From assembly GCA_000277445.1 (NCBI GenBank), contig AJWJ01000007.1, forward strand, positions 51,831 to 115,830: a DNA stretch of 64,000 nucleotides, given 5' to 3'. Every line of letters begins with the position of its first letter. Positions within the stretch are counted from its first letter, which is position 1. Shown here piece by piece: positions 33,834 through 45,121 of this stretch. Made by a program: the position numbers and the translations under genes. A model generated the notes under the pieces. It was not told the origin of the DNA, made no database searches, and saw nothing but the letters and a program-made list of their open reading frames with translations. This DNA is from Polysphondylium violaceum. Its lineage: Eukaryota; Evosea; Eumycetozoa; Dictyosteliales; Dictyosteliaceae.

Positions 33834-35444
33834 ATGATATATAATAGATCTATATATTCTTACTTGGGATTCATAAAAAAACAAAGTTTTGTGAGGCAAT
33901 GTAGTCAATTGGTACTACCTATTAGTAGGAGTGCTTGTTGTCCTCAACAACAGATTAAATTGAATCATGAAAATAAATACTCTTTTTATTCAACAAAGAG
34001 TATCAGTAATAGCAATAATAGCAATAATAGCAATATAAATATAAATACAAAGATAAGAGAATTCTCATTCAATGTAGAGAATATAGTTAGAAAAGGAGAT
34101 CAACTAGCTTTGGGATACACAGATATAAGAAAAAAACAACAATCGATATCTTTTTATAAAGATGCCATAGCAGCCACTAATGATAAGGTTGAAAGAGGTA
34201 TAATCTATTTCAGATTGGCTAGTGTAAAGTTTAGAATGGGGCTATTGGATGATGCCAAGTTGGATATTAGAGCATCATTATCTTTTCTACCATTTCAACA
34301 TCCCCAAACCTACAAGTCACTGACTTTATTGGCCTATATAATGGAGTATGAGCTTGAGCTCTTACAAGACCCATCCAAACAGCAGCAACAAGAAAAGTTG
34401 ACAAGAATAGAGGATGCGTGGAAAGCTGTCATAGAGTGCGATGCGACCAAACCCGATGGATACACAGGACTGGCAAGATGTTTGATTCGGTCCACGGAAA
34501 TCGATCCACTTGCACTGATAAACAAAGCATTAATGTGTGATCCTAATCACGTGCCTTCGCTTTTGTTGGCATATGATGTATTTGACAGTAACAAGAAATA
34601 CAAGATCTCCAATGTCACGATATCCTTGTTTCTCAAGCACTATAAAGAGTTTTACGCCACCTCTTTTATCTACCATCTCTTGCCTGTCGACCTATACTTT
34701 ATCTACCAACGAAAGGCAGAGTTTAGTCTAAAGAGCGAGAGATACAAAGAAGCCATCGAATGGGCAACCCTGGCATTCAATATCGTTCAACACAGTATCA
34801 ACAACAAACACACCTATCGACCCAGCTCTATCAGTCCCGATCAATTAACTGCCCCAACTCCAATCATGAGCATACAAGAACAAATCCAACAACAAGGTAA
34901 TAGTGATAGCAGCAACAACAATACACACCAACTACAAACTCAACGACAACCTTTGATTGTCAATCTAGAAGAATTGCAGAGACAACAAGTGAATCCACTA
35001 CTCGAGCAACAAATGGGATTGGGTGGCAATGACCATTTGATCTCATCGTATAGTAACATTCATTGCATAGGTAAAGATTTCCTACCACTCTATTTCCTCA
35101 GGGGTCAAGCATACCTTTACAGCCAACAATACAAAGAGGCCATTGACGACATGACCAGTGTCATTCAACTTGATTCTCAGCATATCAACGCCTTCAAAAT
35201 GAGAGCCGAGGCCTACAGGAGCCAAGGTGATCTAATCAGTTACTCTAAAGACCAAAAAGTCATTCTCGACTACAAAACCAAACTCCAAGAACGCAGACAA
35301 GAGGCTGTGAATGCCTATGTTGAGAAACAAGAGAGAAAAGATATCAGAGAAAAAGCCTATTTCGAAAGATATCTCCAAGAGGATGGTGATAATGATGATG
35401 ATGATTATGATGAAGAAGATGGAGAGGAGGAGGATGAAAATTAA
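33834..35444 (+). CDS. TPR-repeat protein, probably mitochondrial
   Basis: One exon, 536 residues from the first ATG in frame (an open frame runs upstream without ATG). The N-terminus is basic, Ser-rich and lacks acidic residues for about 50 residues (SIYSYLGFIKKQSFVRQ), which fits a mitochondrial presequence. Several tetratricopeptide-like helical pairs follow, for example VERGIIYFRLASVKFRMGLL, and near the end YFLRGQAYLYSQQYKEAIDD and AFKMRAEAYRSQGD. The C-terminus is an acidic Asp/Glu run. The function is unknown; TPRs bind partner proteins. A second protein with a presequence and TPRs is encoded at 50919-52672, but I see no clear sequence match between them. Confidence 0.78.
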   Translation: MIYNRSIYSYLGFIKKQSFVRQCSQLVLPISRSACCPQQQIKLNHENKYSFYSTKSISNSNNSNNSNININTKIREFSFNVENIVRKGDQLALGYTDIRKKQQSISFYKDAIAATNDKVERGIIYFRLASVKFRMGLLDDAKLDIRASLSFLPFQHPQTYKSLTLLAYIMEYELELLQDPSKQQQQEKLTRIEDAWKAVIECDATKPDGYTGLARCLIRSTEIDPLALINKALMCDPNHVPSLLLAYDVFDSNKKYKISNVTISLFLKHYKEFYATSFIYHLLPVDLYFIYQRKAEFSLKSERYKEAIEWATLAFNIVQHSINNKHTYRPSSISPDQLTAPTPIMSIQEQIQQQGNSDSSNNNTHQLQTQRQPLIVNLEELQRQQVNPLLEQQMGLGGNDHLISSYSNIHCIGKDFLPLYFLRGQAYLYSQQYKEAIDDMTSVIQLDSQHINAFKMRAEAYRSQGDLISYSKDQKVILDYKTKLQERRQEAVNAYVEKQERKDIREKAYFERYLQEDGDNDDDDYDEEDGEEEDEN

Positions 35445-35845
35445 TGTTTTTACAAATTATTCACAACACACAACACCACACTCTCTCTATCTCACCCCAA
35501 ACTCACACTCAATTTTCGCCAAAAAAAAAGATCAATCTACTCTTTTTTTCACCCTCTCTTTGTGTGTGTGCTCTGTAATTTATCATTGTAGGGTAATGAA
35601 TGAATGAATGAATGAGATATTGTATTGGGAGTAATACATTTTATTCACACACCGAAATAAATATTAAATTTAATTATTATTTAATAAATTTAAATGGATT
35701 ATATTGTAGTATTTCCAAAAATATTAATTATTCAATTATTTAAATAATAATAATATTACATTTACCTTGTTAAATATTTTGTATAAATCTATCTATATCT
35801 TTTTATCTATCTCAACTTTAAATCTCAATCAATAAAAAATAAAAA
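35445..35845. other. Spacer between TPR gene and profilin-like gene
   Basis: Pyrimidine-rich start, a short TGAA tandem run near 35595-35615, then AT-rich sequence. Probable promoter of the profilin-like gene. Confidence 0.5.
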
Positions 35846-36346
35846 ATGTCCACCAATACTGCAAGAAAAAGAAATCAAGATTCCAAAGGAGCAAATAGTA
35901 ATAATAAAAAAGAAAATGTAAAGAAAGAGGATGACGCACAAAAAAAAGGTAAAGAGTCCAATGTCACATTTTGGAAACAGATTTGTTCATCCATGATTGA
36001 TCCAGGATTCATGAAATCAATGGTTATATTTGATCTCCAAGGTCACTTTATCTATCAAAGTAACAGCAACAAGATTGCCGAGGGTGACGAAATCGATCTC
36101 AGTTTTCTATTCAATAGAACCGACATTGGCTCAAAGTTGGAGTTGTTGGATGAAACCTACTTTATTGACTCTCATACCAAAAAGTATGTCTATGCATTTA
36201 ATCCCAAAAATAGAAATGGTGTAGCCATAGAGACGACCAACAACTATATTATTCTTGGTTTCTTTAATTCCAAAGATGATGATAAATTCCACTCTTATGA
36301 AATCATTGGTAAACTTGGTTCCGATTTAAGATTAACAAATCTTTAA
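35846..36346 (+). CDS. Profilin-like protein with basic N-terminal extension
   Basis: One exon, 166 residues. The first 40 residues are Lys/Asn/Glu-rich and low-complexity. The rest fits the profilin fold: a Trp near the start (FWKQICSSMI), strands SMVIFDLQGHFIYQS, and the late strands KYVYAFNPKNRNGVAIETT and NYIILGFFN, ending in a C-terminal helix. Profilins bind actin monomers, poly-proline and phosphoinositides. Similarity to classical profilins is weak and key actin contacts are not obvious, so it may be a divergent profilin-fold protein. The extension and length (classical profilins are about 125 aa) are unusual. Confidence 0.6.
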   Translation: MSTNTARKRNQDSKGANSNNKKENVKKEDDAQKKGKESNVTFWKQICSSMIDPGFMKSMVIFDLQGHFIYQSNSNKIAEGDEIDLSFLFNRTDIGSKLELLDETYFIDSHTKKYVYAFNPKNRNGVAIETTNNYIILGFFNSKDDDKFHSYEIIGKLGSDLRLTNL

Positions 36347-36736
36347 ATTTGTATTATTTGTGTGCACAAATGCCCAACAACCTATAATAATAATAATTAT
36401 TGTATTTTTTTATTTGACAAATAACAACATTCTTTTCATATCCACTACTCCTTATCAATTAAAATAAATAAAACTTTAAAAAAAAAAAAGTCTAATACTC
36501 TTGGATATTTGAAAAACCGCATTGAGATTTTTGGTGATCAAAAAAACTGTTTTTTTTTTTAAAATATTTATTTTTAATTTTTATAAATATATTTATATCC
36601 ACAAGGTCTCACGATTTGTAGATGTTTTATTAGAAAATAAAAATTGAAAAGACAATAATTGTGTGTATTGTGTGTGGTATCAATTTTTTATTTTTTCAAA
36701 TCTATTTGAATTAATACATACATAGACATACATACA
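36347..36736. other. Spacer upstream of the seven-TM gene
   Basis: A/T homopolymers and a GT-rich patch at 36660-36680. No gene seen; presumed promoter. Confidence 0.45.
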
Positions 36737-38027
36737 ATGAATAAAGATATAATATTACGACGACTACTACTCTTGGTGATAGTGTTTGTGGCGGCAGTGA
36801 AAGCAGATTATCAATCACCTTTTTCATTTAAAACTGATGAGGAAGCAATCTTGTTTGGGCAATTTGGATTCTACGAGGGTGGTAGATTTAGTGTAAATGT
36901 AGATTTATCTTCAAATGTAGATCGTAATGAATACTACACTCCAGAGAATTTAAATCGTACAATTATAGAAGTACTTGTTTGCAAAGATAGACAATTTAGT
37001 GATGTATGTTTTTTTGTTGTGTATATAGTTGTTGATCACTGTGTATATATATTAATTTGTTCCATGTATTAGGCATTTGATGATTATTGTGCATTACGTC
37101 CAACATGTATATATCAACAACCTTTATCAAATGAAGGCTATTCTCAATACTCTGTTGAAATTGAACAAGATGGATACTATTATTTCTTGCTTACCAAATG
37201 TTCTCAATCTATTTTTCCATTAACTTATAGAGTATGTTTATCATATATGATATTGGTAAATATATACTAATCAAATGATTTTTAGGTATCGTATACAACA
37301 TATAATCCAGGTGATAACCATCTTAGTGCAGAGTTGATACCATTACCCCATACATTTATGTTGTTTACAGCAATATGGGGCGTTTTATCCATATTGTGGA
37401 GTGTCAATTGGATTATGCATAGAAGACAAAATGTAAAGTTACACAAGATCATCACATTGTTTCCATTTTCAAAGCTATGTGATGTGATTTATAGTTTGGG
37501 TTACTATCAATATTACAGATCACATGGTGCAACAAGTGTTGCCGTTGTTATTCTCTATTGGGTATTTTATATTATATTCAAGATTATATCTCTTATTGTA
37601 TTGTTATTCATTTCATCGGGTTGGGGTATTTGTCCAGGTAGATACAAATCCCTCATTACTCCCTTGGTAATAATCATTGTTTTATTAGGTGTAACATTAG
37701 CATTGGGTTCTTTCTTTGGAGGTTATTATATTGTATGTATTATTATCGTTAATGGTTGATTGATATCAATACTGTGTATAGCGTATATTAATAATAAGTA
37801 ATATACTAGGTTATATCATTTATAGTTTATATACCAGTACTTTGTATGATATTCTTTAAAGCAGATGTAAATATTAAAAAGATTAGATTAGAGATTGAGG
37901 AAGAGAGAGAAAAAAGAATAAATTCACAAACAACAACAACAACATCGACCACAACAGAGAATGCAAATGCATTTAGCATTGATGAGGAATCTAATCAATC
38001 AAATAGTCATGAAACTCAAGTTAATAC

Positions 38028-38059
<32 letters not shown>

Positions 38060-38361
38060 ATGATAAAGATAAAAAGAATGAAATATCAGATCAAACACCA
38101 GAGATAGCAAGAAAGAATCAAATTTTAAATATGTTTGTAATATTTAAATGGATCATGATTGGATTTATAATTTTGGTGATTGTGATTCAATTCCTTTCGG
38201 TGGCATTCCCAATGGGTTGGGTATTCCAATTCATGATGATGTTGGTCGAAGTAGCTTTATTCATTTGCATTGGTCTAACATTTAGACTTCGTAAACAAGT
38301 AAAAGACTCTTATTATGAATTTATTGACGAATCAAATAATGATGGTATTGAGTTACATTAA
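36737..38361 (+). CDS. Seven-transmembrane GOST / lung-7TM-type membrane protein
   Basis: Four exons (36737-37003, 37073-37231, 37286-37732, 37810-38361) give 474 residues. A signal peptide (hydrophobic Leu/Val run ending near AVKAD) is followed by a lumenal domain of about 150 residues with paired Cys (CALRPTC). Seven hydrophobic segments then follow, the first near FMLFTAIWGVLSILWSVNWI and the last near MLVEVALFICIGLTF. A long hydrophilic Asn/Thr/Glu-rich loop lies between TM5 and TM6. The layout (signal, lumenal beta domain, 7TM) is that of the GOST superfamily (GPR107, TMEM87, GPR180 relatives), which act in Golgi and endosome traffic. I cannot choose a subfamily. All introns are 54-77 nt with GTATGT donors and in-phase joins. 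Confidence 0.8.
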
Positions 38362-40994
38362 TGTAACCACACCCACACATACAAACACACACAATAAAGG
38401 GTATCACACCAACACCTCTTTTTTATTTATTATTGTATCATAACAACACCAACTACACCATACATATCATATTCATAATCATTTCCAATTGGATATCTTT
38501 ATCTTCTCTATCGTGTGTGTTTCCAAAATAGATATTTTTTGAATTTTTTTTGAATTTTTTTTATTTTTTGATTAGATTTGATTTGCTTCTTTCTTTGAAA
38601 AGTATTGGATCAATTTATTTATGTTAAAAGTTTGATAAAATTTATTTTTGGGAGTGAACATAAGGGAGAATCATAACGATAATTAGGTCACAATATATTT
38701 AAAATATCATTTCATTACACTCTGTAACAACACACACACACACATTATGTACTATATTTATCCCTATTTTATCTAACTTTATTTAATTTATTTATTTATT
38801 TATTTTGATCAACATCATCACTTTTACATACACTCAATCAAAAAGGATAAAAAAAAAAAACTTACCCTATGTGGAGAATTTAAATTATTACTTCAATAGG
38901 TGTGATTTTCATCTTCCTATATCCCCTTTTGTCTATCATTATCACATCAAACACCACATATAACCACATATACACATATATATAAATATACCCCTCACCC
39001 ACTCACACACAATAGATATTATATAGTAGCTATAGAATAAAAAGGTAGGTGGGATTGTGATATTTTCGAATATCGTTTTTGTTCTATTTATGGAAATTAA
39101 TTATTGATGATCATAATAGAAGATTGGTTATTTTGATCATTCAAACACCATAGTCGACACACACCACATACACAACACAACACACAACACATGGTCAATT
39201 TTCAACCCCGCTCAAGGAAAGAAACAAGATATCACGCACACACCCACTCATATTCCCACACAGATAATCACATTTATCAATTTTTTTCGCGTTATCATAT
39301 TTATAGCATAATAATATAATCCAATTTATCTCTTTTTTTCATTTTCATTTTTTTTAAAAATTTATCTGTTATGGTGTTTGTAGTATTCCCTAATATATAT
39401 TTATCATTATATATATTTTGAAAGACATTTCCACATCATTTTACATTTAACGTGTTATACAACAACAACAATAAAAATAAATAATAATAATAATAATAGA
39501 AATTTATTTTCAAGTTATCATATAAAAATAATAAATAATATCTTTTCGACAATAACAATACCATACACACCCCACTCACTCACTCACTCATACAAATACA
39601 TACATAGAAACTAACCAACAGCTATTTTAATTTAGTATGTATAAAAACAGCAACAGCACAATCAAATTCATCACAGATAAAAATCACACACTTGACAAAT
39701 ATTATAATAGGTTATGGTTGAGTTTGTGTTTTTCTTTTTTTTTTTTCTGTTTTTTGATTATTTTAAACACTGAATCCAATCCATTCCTTCCCTTTTCATT
39801 TAAATTAATATTAATATTTAGTTTCTCCTATCAAAATTATTTTTTCCCCATTATTATTATATGTGATGATAATAATTCCTATTATATTACCAAACTCTAC
39901 CAACACCACTATTCTTCTTTTTATCCCTCTTGTTCTTTTTAGGCGTGAGTAATATTAAAATTATTTAAAAAAAGAAAACTATTCCACCACCCACACACAC
40001 AACCACTCTCACACAGTACCCACTCATCTCACACCACTTATACATCTCACATCTCACTTACATTCCACTGCTTTGTACATCACGATACATTTTCCTTTAT
40101 AGTGTGGAAATCACCAATATTTATAAAACAAAAAAAAAGCCCCTCTGCCACTCTTATGTTTTTTCTTTTGTGTCATTCATCATCACCTGTTTTGTGTTTT
40201 AATTTTTTCTTTTTGTGTTGTATTTTATTTTATATTTGTGTTTGTGATTGGAAATATTTTTAGCACAACATAACACATAGTAGTGATTTTAATAATATTA
40301 GTAATACTTTCCTCACATCACACAAAAAAAAAAACAAACACACCAAAATATTTTACTCTATCCTCTAGTTTAATATATCTCTCAATCATCACCATAATTA
40401 AATTTTTACACACACAACCACTCACTCACTCACATTACTAAATATACCAATATCATATCATATCTATATATATAAATCGTCATCTTACCCTTTCCTTTTT
40501 ATGATTATCTTTTTTGTTTTTAATTTTCACCCCACCAATTTATTAATATAGTACTGGTTTATACAAATTATAGGGTTGGATCACTAATAAAGTATCAAAA
40601 ATATCATCAACATCAACATCACCATCCTCATATAATTAGCATCAATAAACACCCCTCCTCAACACATCCACCCACTCAGCTTCACACTCTGATATAAACA
40701 ACAACAAGGTCAGCACGCATCACATACATACATACATACATACACAACATTAGTATTAGTTATAATAATAATAAAATAAGAGGATTTAAGAGAATAAACA
40801 GGAGCACTACAAACAATAGAGAACATACAAACACAAACAACTTGACATAACAAAACACATAGACAAGAGAGAAAAAGGTGTTGTTGTTGTTGTTGTGTCA
40901 ACACTTTTGCTTGGGAAAATTAAATCGCATTCGAGTGTGATTAAAATTATATATCTACTACTAGGTTGTTGTTGGTCAATTTATACAATTGAAA
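38362..40994. other. 2.6 kb C/A-rich spacer upstream of the hydrolase-SAM gene
   Basis: No convincing gene. The plus strand has long C+A stretches with little G, plus CACCCAC at 38370, 38996, 39241, 39988 and 40669 and a CATA run near 40723-40742. One ATG frame of 101 residues (39637-39942) is low-complexity. It is probably a large promoter and/or long 5' leader of the gene at 40995. Confidence 0.5.
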
Positions 40995-43412
40995 ATGGAT
41001 AATTCTAGTTTTAGTTGTGACTCTTCGGTCTCATCAACATCATTATCAACGTCGACGTCCCTATCTACAACCACCACATCGCTCTCATCATCTATGGATA
41101 CAGCAAACTCATCTTTTATATCAGGATCATCACTCTCTTCCTTATCACTCTTGGGTACAAGTGCAAATCAAAATCATTTACATCAACATCAAAATAATTA
41201 TAATAATAATAATAATAATAGTATTAATAGTAATAGTAATAGTTTAGGTTTAAATAGTCATAGAAATAATAGTTTTGATTTATCTTCATCTACATCTTCA
41301 TCTTTTAGACCATCATCATTGATACCCAATAATAAGTTTCTCAGTAAATCAATTATTCCTCCAGAGATTAATACACCCCCCTTGACATCCATTGAAATGG
41401 TAGACAATGATACTCCTTTTCTAAATATAAATCTATCTGAACAATTAAATAATGCCATGGATAAGAATTTTAATTTAAATGCTGATAGTAATAGTAATAG
41501 TAATAGTAATAATAATTGTACAATAAATAAAAGTAGTAATAGTAGTAAAAGTAATAGTAGTAATAAGGATATAACCAATAGTAATAATAGTAATAATAAT
41601 AATAATAATAATACTAGTATATCATCAACAATAATAACAACTACAACAACAACAGAAGATGATTCAACCATTACAACAACTACAACAATCACTAGTGTAA
41701 TATTAAGAGTAAAGTTTCCAGAATCTCATCAAATCATAACCAAAGTATTAAGATTTCCATTGAATTTGACATTAAAGGAATGTCTATTGAAAATACATCA
41801 GGCTTTTGGATTGGAAAACTACAAGAATTGTGCATTGATTTATAATCAACAACTCTTACCCTCCAATCATTTGTTGTCTACCTATTTTAGTGGCGACGAC
41901 AGTATTGTGCCAACGGTAGAAATCACAGAAAAGACAAACAAGAGTACAGCACGCACATTCTCTCGTCCCATCCTCTCTCATAGTAATTCAATGCAATCGT
42001 TGTTGCAAAACGTAACAAAGAAGCGTACATCAGGGAATCGTGACTCTGTGTTGTTTCAGCCACCTCTTCCATCCTACACCAAAGAGTTGGACGGATTGTT
42101 TTGGGTGTCGTCACCTAACCATCCTCACAAATCCATCCCCTGTCTGTACCACAAGTGGAAGAGTAGAGACAACAAGACCGACTCCAAGATTACCATACTG
42201 TACAGTGCAGGCAATCTAGAAGATATTGGGCTGTCACGAAAAAACATGAAGATCCTGGCCAACGTGCTTCAATGCAATATCCTGTGCTACGACGTCACAG
42301 GATTTGGCCTCAACTCGTCGGGCAAGCCGTCGATCAAAGAGTGCTACGAAGACATATTTATCGTGTTTAATTACCTGGTCAACACACTCAAACTGCACTC
42401 AAAAAACATCATTCTCATGGGCAAATCGATCGGATCCATCGCGACACTAAAGTTTGCCTCGACCTTGTTTCCCAAGATCTACAAATCAAAGTCCACCTCG
42501 ACGACGCCCACCAGCACCAAATCGCCCTCCATCTCGCCCATTGAGTCGTGCAAACACTACAAAAGCGTGGGAGGCATCATCTTGTTGAACGCTTTTGGCG
42601 CCGGCGGGCTGAGCGACAACATTGTCAATATGATTCTCTCGTTGGACGCATTTGACCATCTCAAGAAAATCGACCGTATCACTTGTCCTGTGCTGATGGT
42701 GCATGCCGAAGAGGACGCCATCATCAATGTCAAGAGCTCCAAAAAGCTCGCCAAACTCTTTACTAACGCACCCTCTGTCACACTCAACAAGGTCAAGGAG
42801 GCCACCCATTGGAATCTCGACTCGCACTACTTGGATGACTATGAAGACGATCTCATCGACTTTGTCAAGACAGTGTCACCAGAGTCGTTTGTCAATCGAA
42901 AGGAACGTGATGCCCCACCCGTCTATGCCATGTCGCCCAACAAAGTCGTTGGTGCATGGTTGGACAAGTTGGGCATGTCAGAGTATATCCAAAACTTTTT
43001 GCAATCGGGTTACTTTGACATGACCTCCATCTCGACGTTGGACGTGGGCATGTTGGAGTTTATGGGTATCAATAACGAGGATCACCGATCACTTTTATTT
43101 AAAGAGATTGAAAGAATGTTTCTTAAAAGTAATACTAGTAGTACTAGCAGTGCAAGTACAAACACTGGTGGTGCAAGTAGTACTGGTAGTCAACCCGCCA
43201 CTGTGGCAATTACAACGACAACAACCACCACTACAACCACCACCACAACAACGACAATCACAAAAACAGGTGGTCCTGTAAATTCAACGAGAAACTCTAC
43301 AAATTTAGATTCTCCTTCTGATTTCACTCATTGTAGTGTCTTAAATTCATCGAGTGTTAGTTCTTGTAATTGTTCTGATTCCGATAGTAGTGATAAATCC
43401 ACAATGCAATAG
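40995..43412 (+). CDS. ABHD17-like alpha/beta-hydrolase with ubiquitin-like region and C-terminal SAM domain
   Basis: One exon, 805 residues from the ATG at 40995. The first 230 residues are Ser/Asn/Thr-rich. A ubiquitin/FERM-F0-like stretch follows (ILRVKFPESHQIITKVLRF, LKECLLKIHQAFGL). The hydrolase core reads ILYSAGNLEDIG, YDVTGFGLNSSGKPS and nucleophile Ser478 in MGKSIGS, then CPVLMVHAEEDAII (Asp) and EATHWNLD (His). The order YSAGNxED then GxGxSxGKPS matches ABHD17/Bem46 enzymes, which in animals remove palmitate from proteins. A SAM domain follows (VGAWLDKLGMSEYIQNFLQ, LEFMGINNEDHRSLL) and ends in a Thr/Ser tail. From about 42080 to 43070 the codons are much richer in C and G than in its neighbours. 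It probably acts on a membrane-linked ester, with SAM for assembly. Confidence 0.85.
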   Translation: MDNSSFSCDSSVSSTSLSTSTSLSTTTTSLSSSMDTANSSFISGSSLSSLSLLGTSANQNHLHQHQNNYNNNNNNSINSNSNSLGLNSHRNNSFDLSSSTSSSFRPSSLIPNNKFLSKSIIPPEINTPPLTSIEMVDNDTPFLNINLSEQLNNAMDKNFNLNADSNSNSNSNNNCTINKSSNSSKSNSSNKDITNSNNSNNNNNNNTSISSTIITTTTTTEDDSTITTTTTITSVILRVKFPESHQIITKVLRFPLNLTLKECLLKIHQAFGLENYKNCALIYNQQLLPSNHLLSTYFSGDDSIVPTVEITEKTNKSTARTFSRPILSHSNSMQSLLQNVTKKRTSGNRDSVLFQPPLPSYTKELDGLFWVSSPNHPHKSIPCLYHKWKSRDNKTDSKITILYSAGNLEDIGLSRKNMKILANVLQCNILCYDVTGFGLNSSGKPSIKECYEDIFIVFNYLVNTLKLHSKNIILMGKSIGSIATLKFASTLFPKIYKSKSTSTTPTSTKSPSISPIESCKHYKSVGGIILLNAFGAGGLSDNIVNMILSLDAFDHLKKIDRITCPVLMVHAEEDAIINVKSSKKLAKLFTNAPSVTLNKVKEATHWNLDSHYLDDYEDDLIDFVKTVSPESFVNRKERDAPPVYAMSPNKVVGAWLDKLGMSEYIQNFLQSGYFDMTSISTLDVGMLEFMGINNEDHRSLLFKEIERMFLKSNTSSTSSASTNTGGASSTGSQPATVAITTTTTTTTTTTTTTTITKTGGPVNSTRNSTNLDSPSDFTHCSVLNSSSVSSCNCSDSDSSDKSTMQ

Positions 43413-43682
43413 TAGTAATAATAGAGAAACAATATATAGATGTAAAGCGATTAATTAAAATAAAATAAAAACAAAAACAAATAATAATAATAGTATTATT
43501 ATTATTATTTATTTTATATATTTATGTACATACAGAGAATGAAAAAAAAAAAAGTTTAAAATATATTAAACCTGTATATATATTTGTGTTCTGTCACCAC
43601 TCTTTTTTACTTTACTCTTTTGTGTTATATATATGTATATATAAATATCTATTACTATTTATTTATTTCGAGTAGTAGTAGT

Positions 43683-44586
43683 TTATTCACCCCAACTATC
43701 TTGAGCATCGTCGTCTTCATCTTGGTTGTTATCTTGATCATCTTGATCTTTATCGCTATCTTGATTGTTGTTGTTGTTGTTGATGTTTGTATTGTTAGTG
43801 GTTGTAGTGGTATCGTCATTGTTTTCAAAAGTAGTTTGTTGTTGTTTAAATTGCTTTCTATCACTTTCATCACTATCATCCTCTTTTCTATCTATATATC
43901 TTTTACCCAACAAACTATTTGCTGGTTTTTCATTTTCACTTTCTTTTTCTAAAGCATTACTATTACTACCTGTTGCATATTTTTTAGTCCAAAGTTGAGC
44001 TGTTTTTTGAAATTGTGGATAATTATTTTTAAATATTTCATTCTATAATATTTATAGAGATTAGTACTAATCTCTAAAACGGAACAAATACATATATGTT
44101 ATGATATATTTACAATGTCTGCCATTAAAGGATCATATTGATTGGGATTTGACATCAAGAGTCTAATGGAATTTAAAACCGTTGAGAGATTTAAAGAAAC
44201 TTTCCATTCACCCTTGGGTGGCATATTCAAAATATCTAAACATATTCTACCATCTGAGTCTATATTTGGATGGTAAATAGGTGTTTTAAATGTGATTTGT
44301 GGTGGCTCCATGGGGTATCTGTAATGAATTGTTAATGTTGGTAAATACGAGTTTAATTGAGAGTGTATAATAGTTATCTGTACTTTTCAGGTAGTTTGAT
44401 ATTCAATTTAAATACTCCTCTTTCATAAGGTGTTTCTTCTAAACCTATAATCGATGCTTCGAAGGTATCCAATCTACCATCGACTATCCACGCCTGAATA
44501 CCAGGTGGGGGATCTTTTTCAAAGAGATTAACTTCATATTTTACTCTATTTAATAGAGTCTGTGAAAATTTACTGTTATTTGTCAT
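43683..44586 (-). CDS. ube2t: Ubiquitin-conjugating enzyme E2 T (Fanconi pathway type)
   Basis: Three exons (44586-44384, 44318-44114, 44042-43683) give 255 residues (human 197). The UBC fold shows [24 protein letters not shown], then [19 protein letters not shown] and the active-site Cys94 in [19 protein letters not shown]-type [18 protein letters not shown] follows, then the UBE2T-specific strings DPLMADI and [16 protein letters not shown]. Family knowledge: UBE2T with the ligase FANCL adds one ubiquitin to FANCD2 in DNA crosslink repair. The tail beyond residue 165 is Asp/Gln/Asn-rich and acidic, longer than in animals. Intron 1 uses a GTACAG donor; the phase fits and restores KYPMEPP. Convergent with the hydrolase-SAM gene. 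Confidence 0.92.
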
Positions 44587-45121
44587 ATCTGTATCTGTAT
44601 CTGTATGAAGAGGAAAATGAAAATTAAAAAAAAAAAATTAAAAAAAAAATCAAATTTTTTTTTCAAATTATGGGCGCTTTTCTTTCTTAGAAAAACTTTT
44701 TACTCTCTTCATCAATTCAAAATAAAAATAATAGTATGGTAATAATAAAGAGATATTTAAAAAAAAGATAATTGGGACTATTGATCTAAAATCAACAGCT
44801 TCAATTATTTGTGTTTAATTAAATCATCACCAAAGTTTGCTTGCAATTCATTCGATCCAGATCACTCGATCCTCTATATATGTGGTATACTAAATCATTG
44901 ATTGGCCTATTATTATAATAAATTATTTTAGTGAATGGGACCAATAATCATTGGAGATTTTGTTCAAAAAAAGTGATGCTTGAACAAATCGGTTTTTTTT
45001 TTGAAATTTATTTTTAATTTTTTTTTTTTTTGAAAAAATCAAAAAGAAATCAAAAAAAAAAAAAAGTATTTTTAGATAAAGCCATCGGTGCCCACACTAT
45101 TTTAAAATTCAAAAATATAAA
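44587..45121. other. Divergent spacer between UBE2T and a secreted-protein gene
   Basis: A and T runs with no gene; promoters of both flanking genes presumably lie here. Confidence 0.45.

Noticed and set aside
39637-39942. ATG frame of 101 residues in the long C/A-rich spacer
   Set aside because: Composition is Phe/Ser/Ile low-complexity from T runs, with no domain, odd codon use and no supporting neighbour structure.
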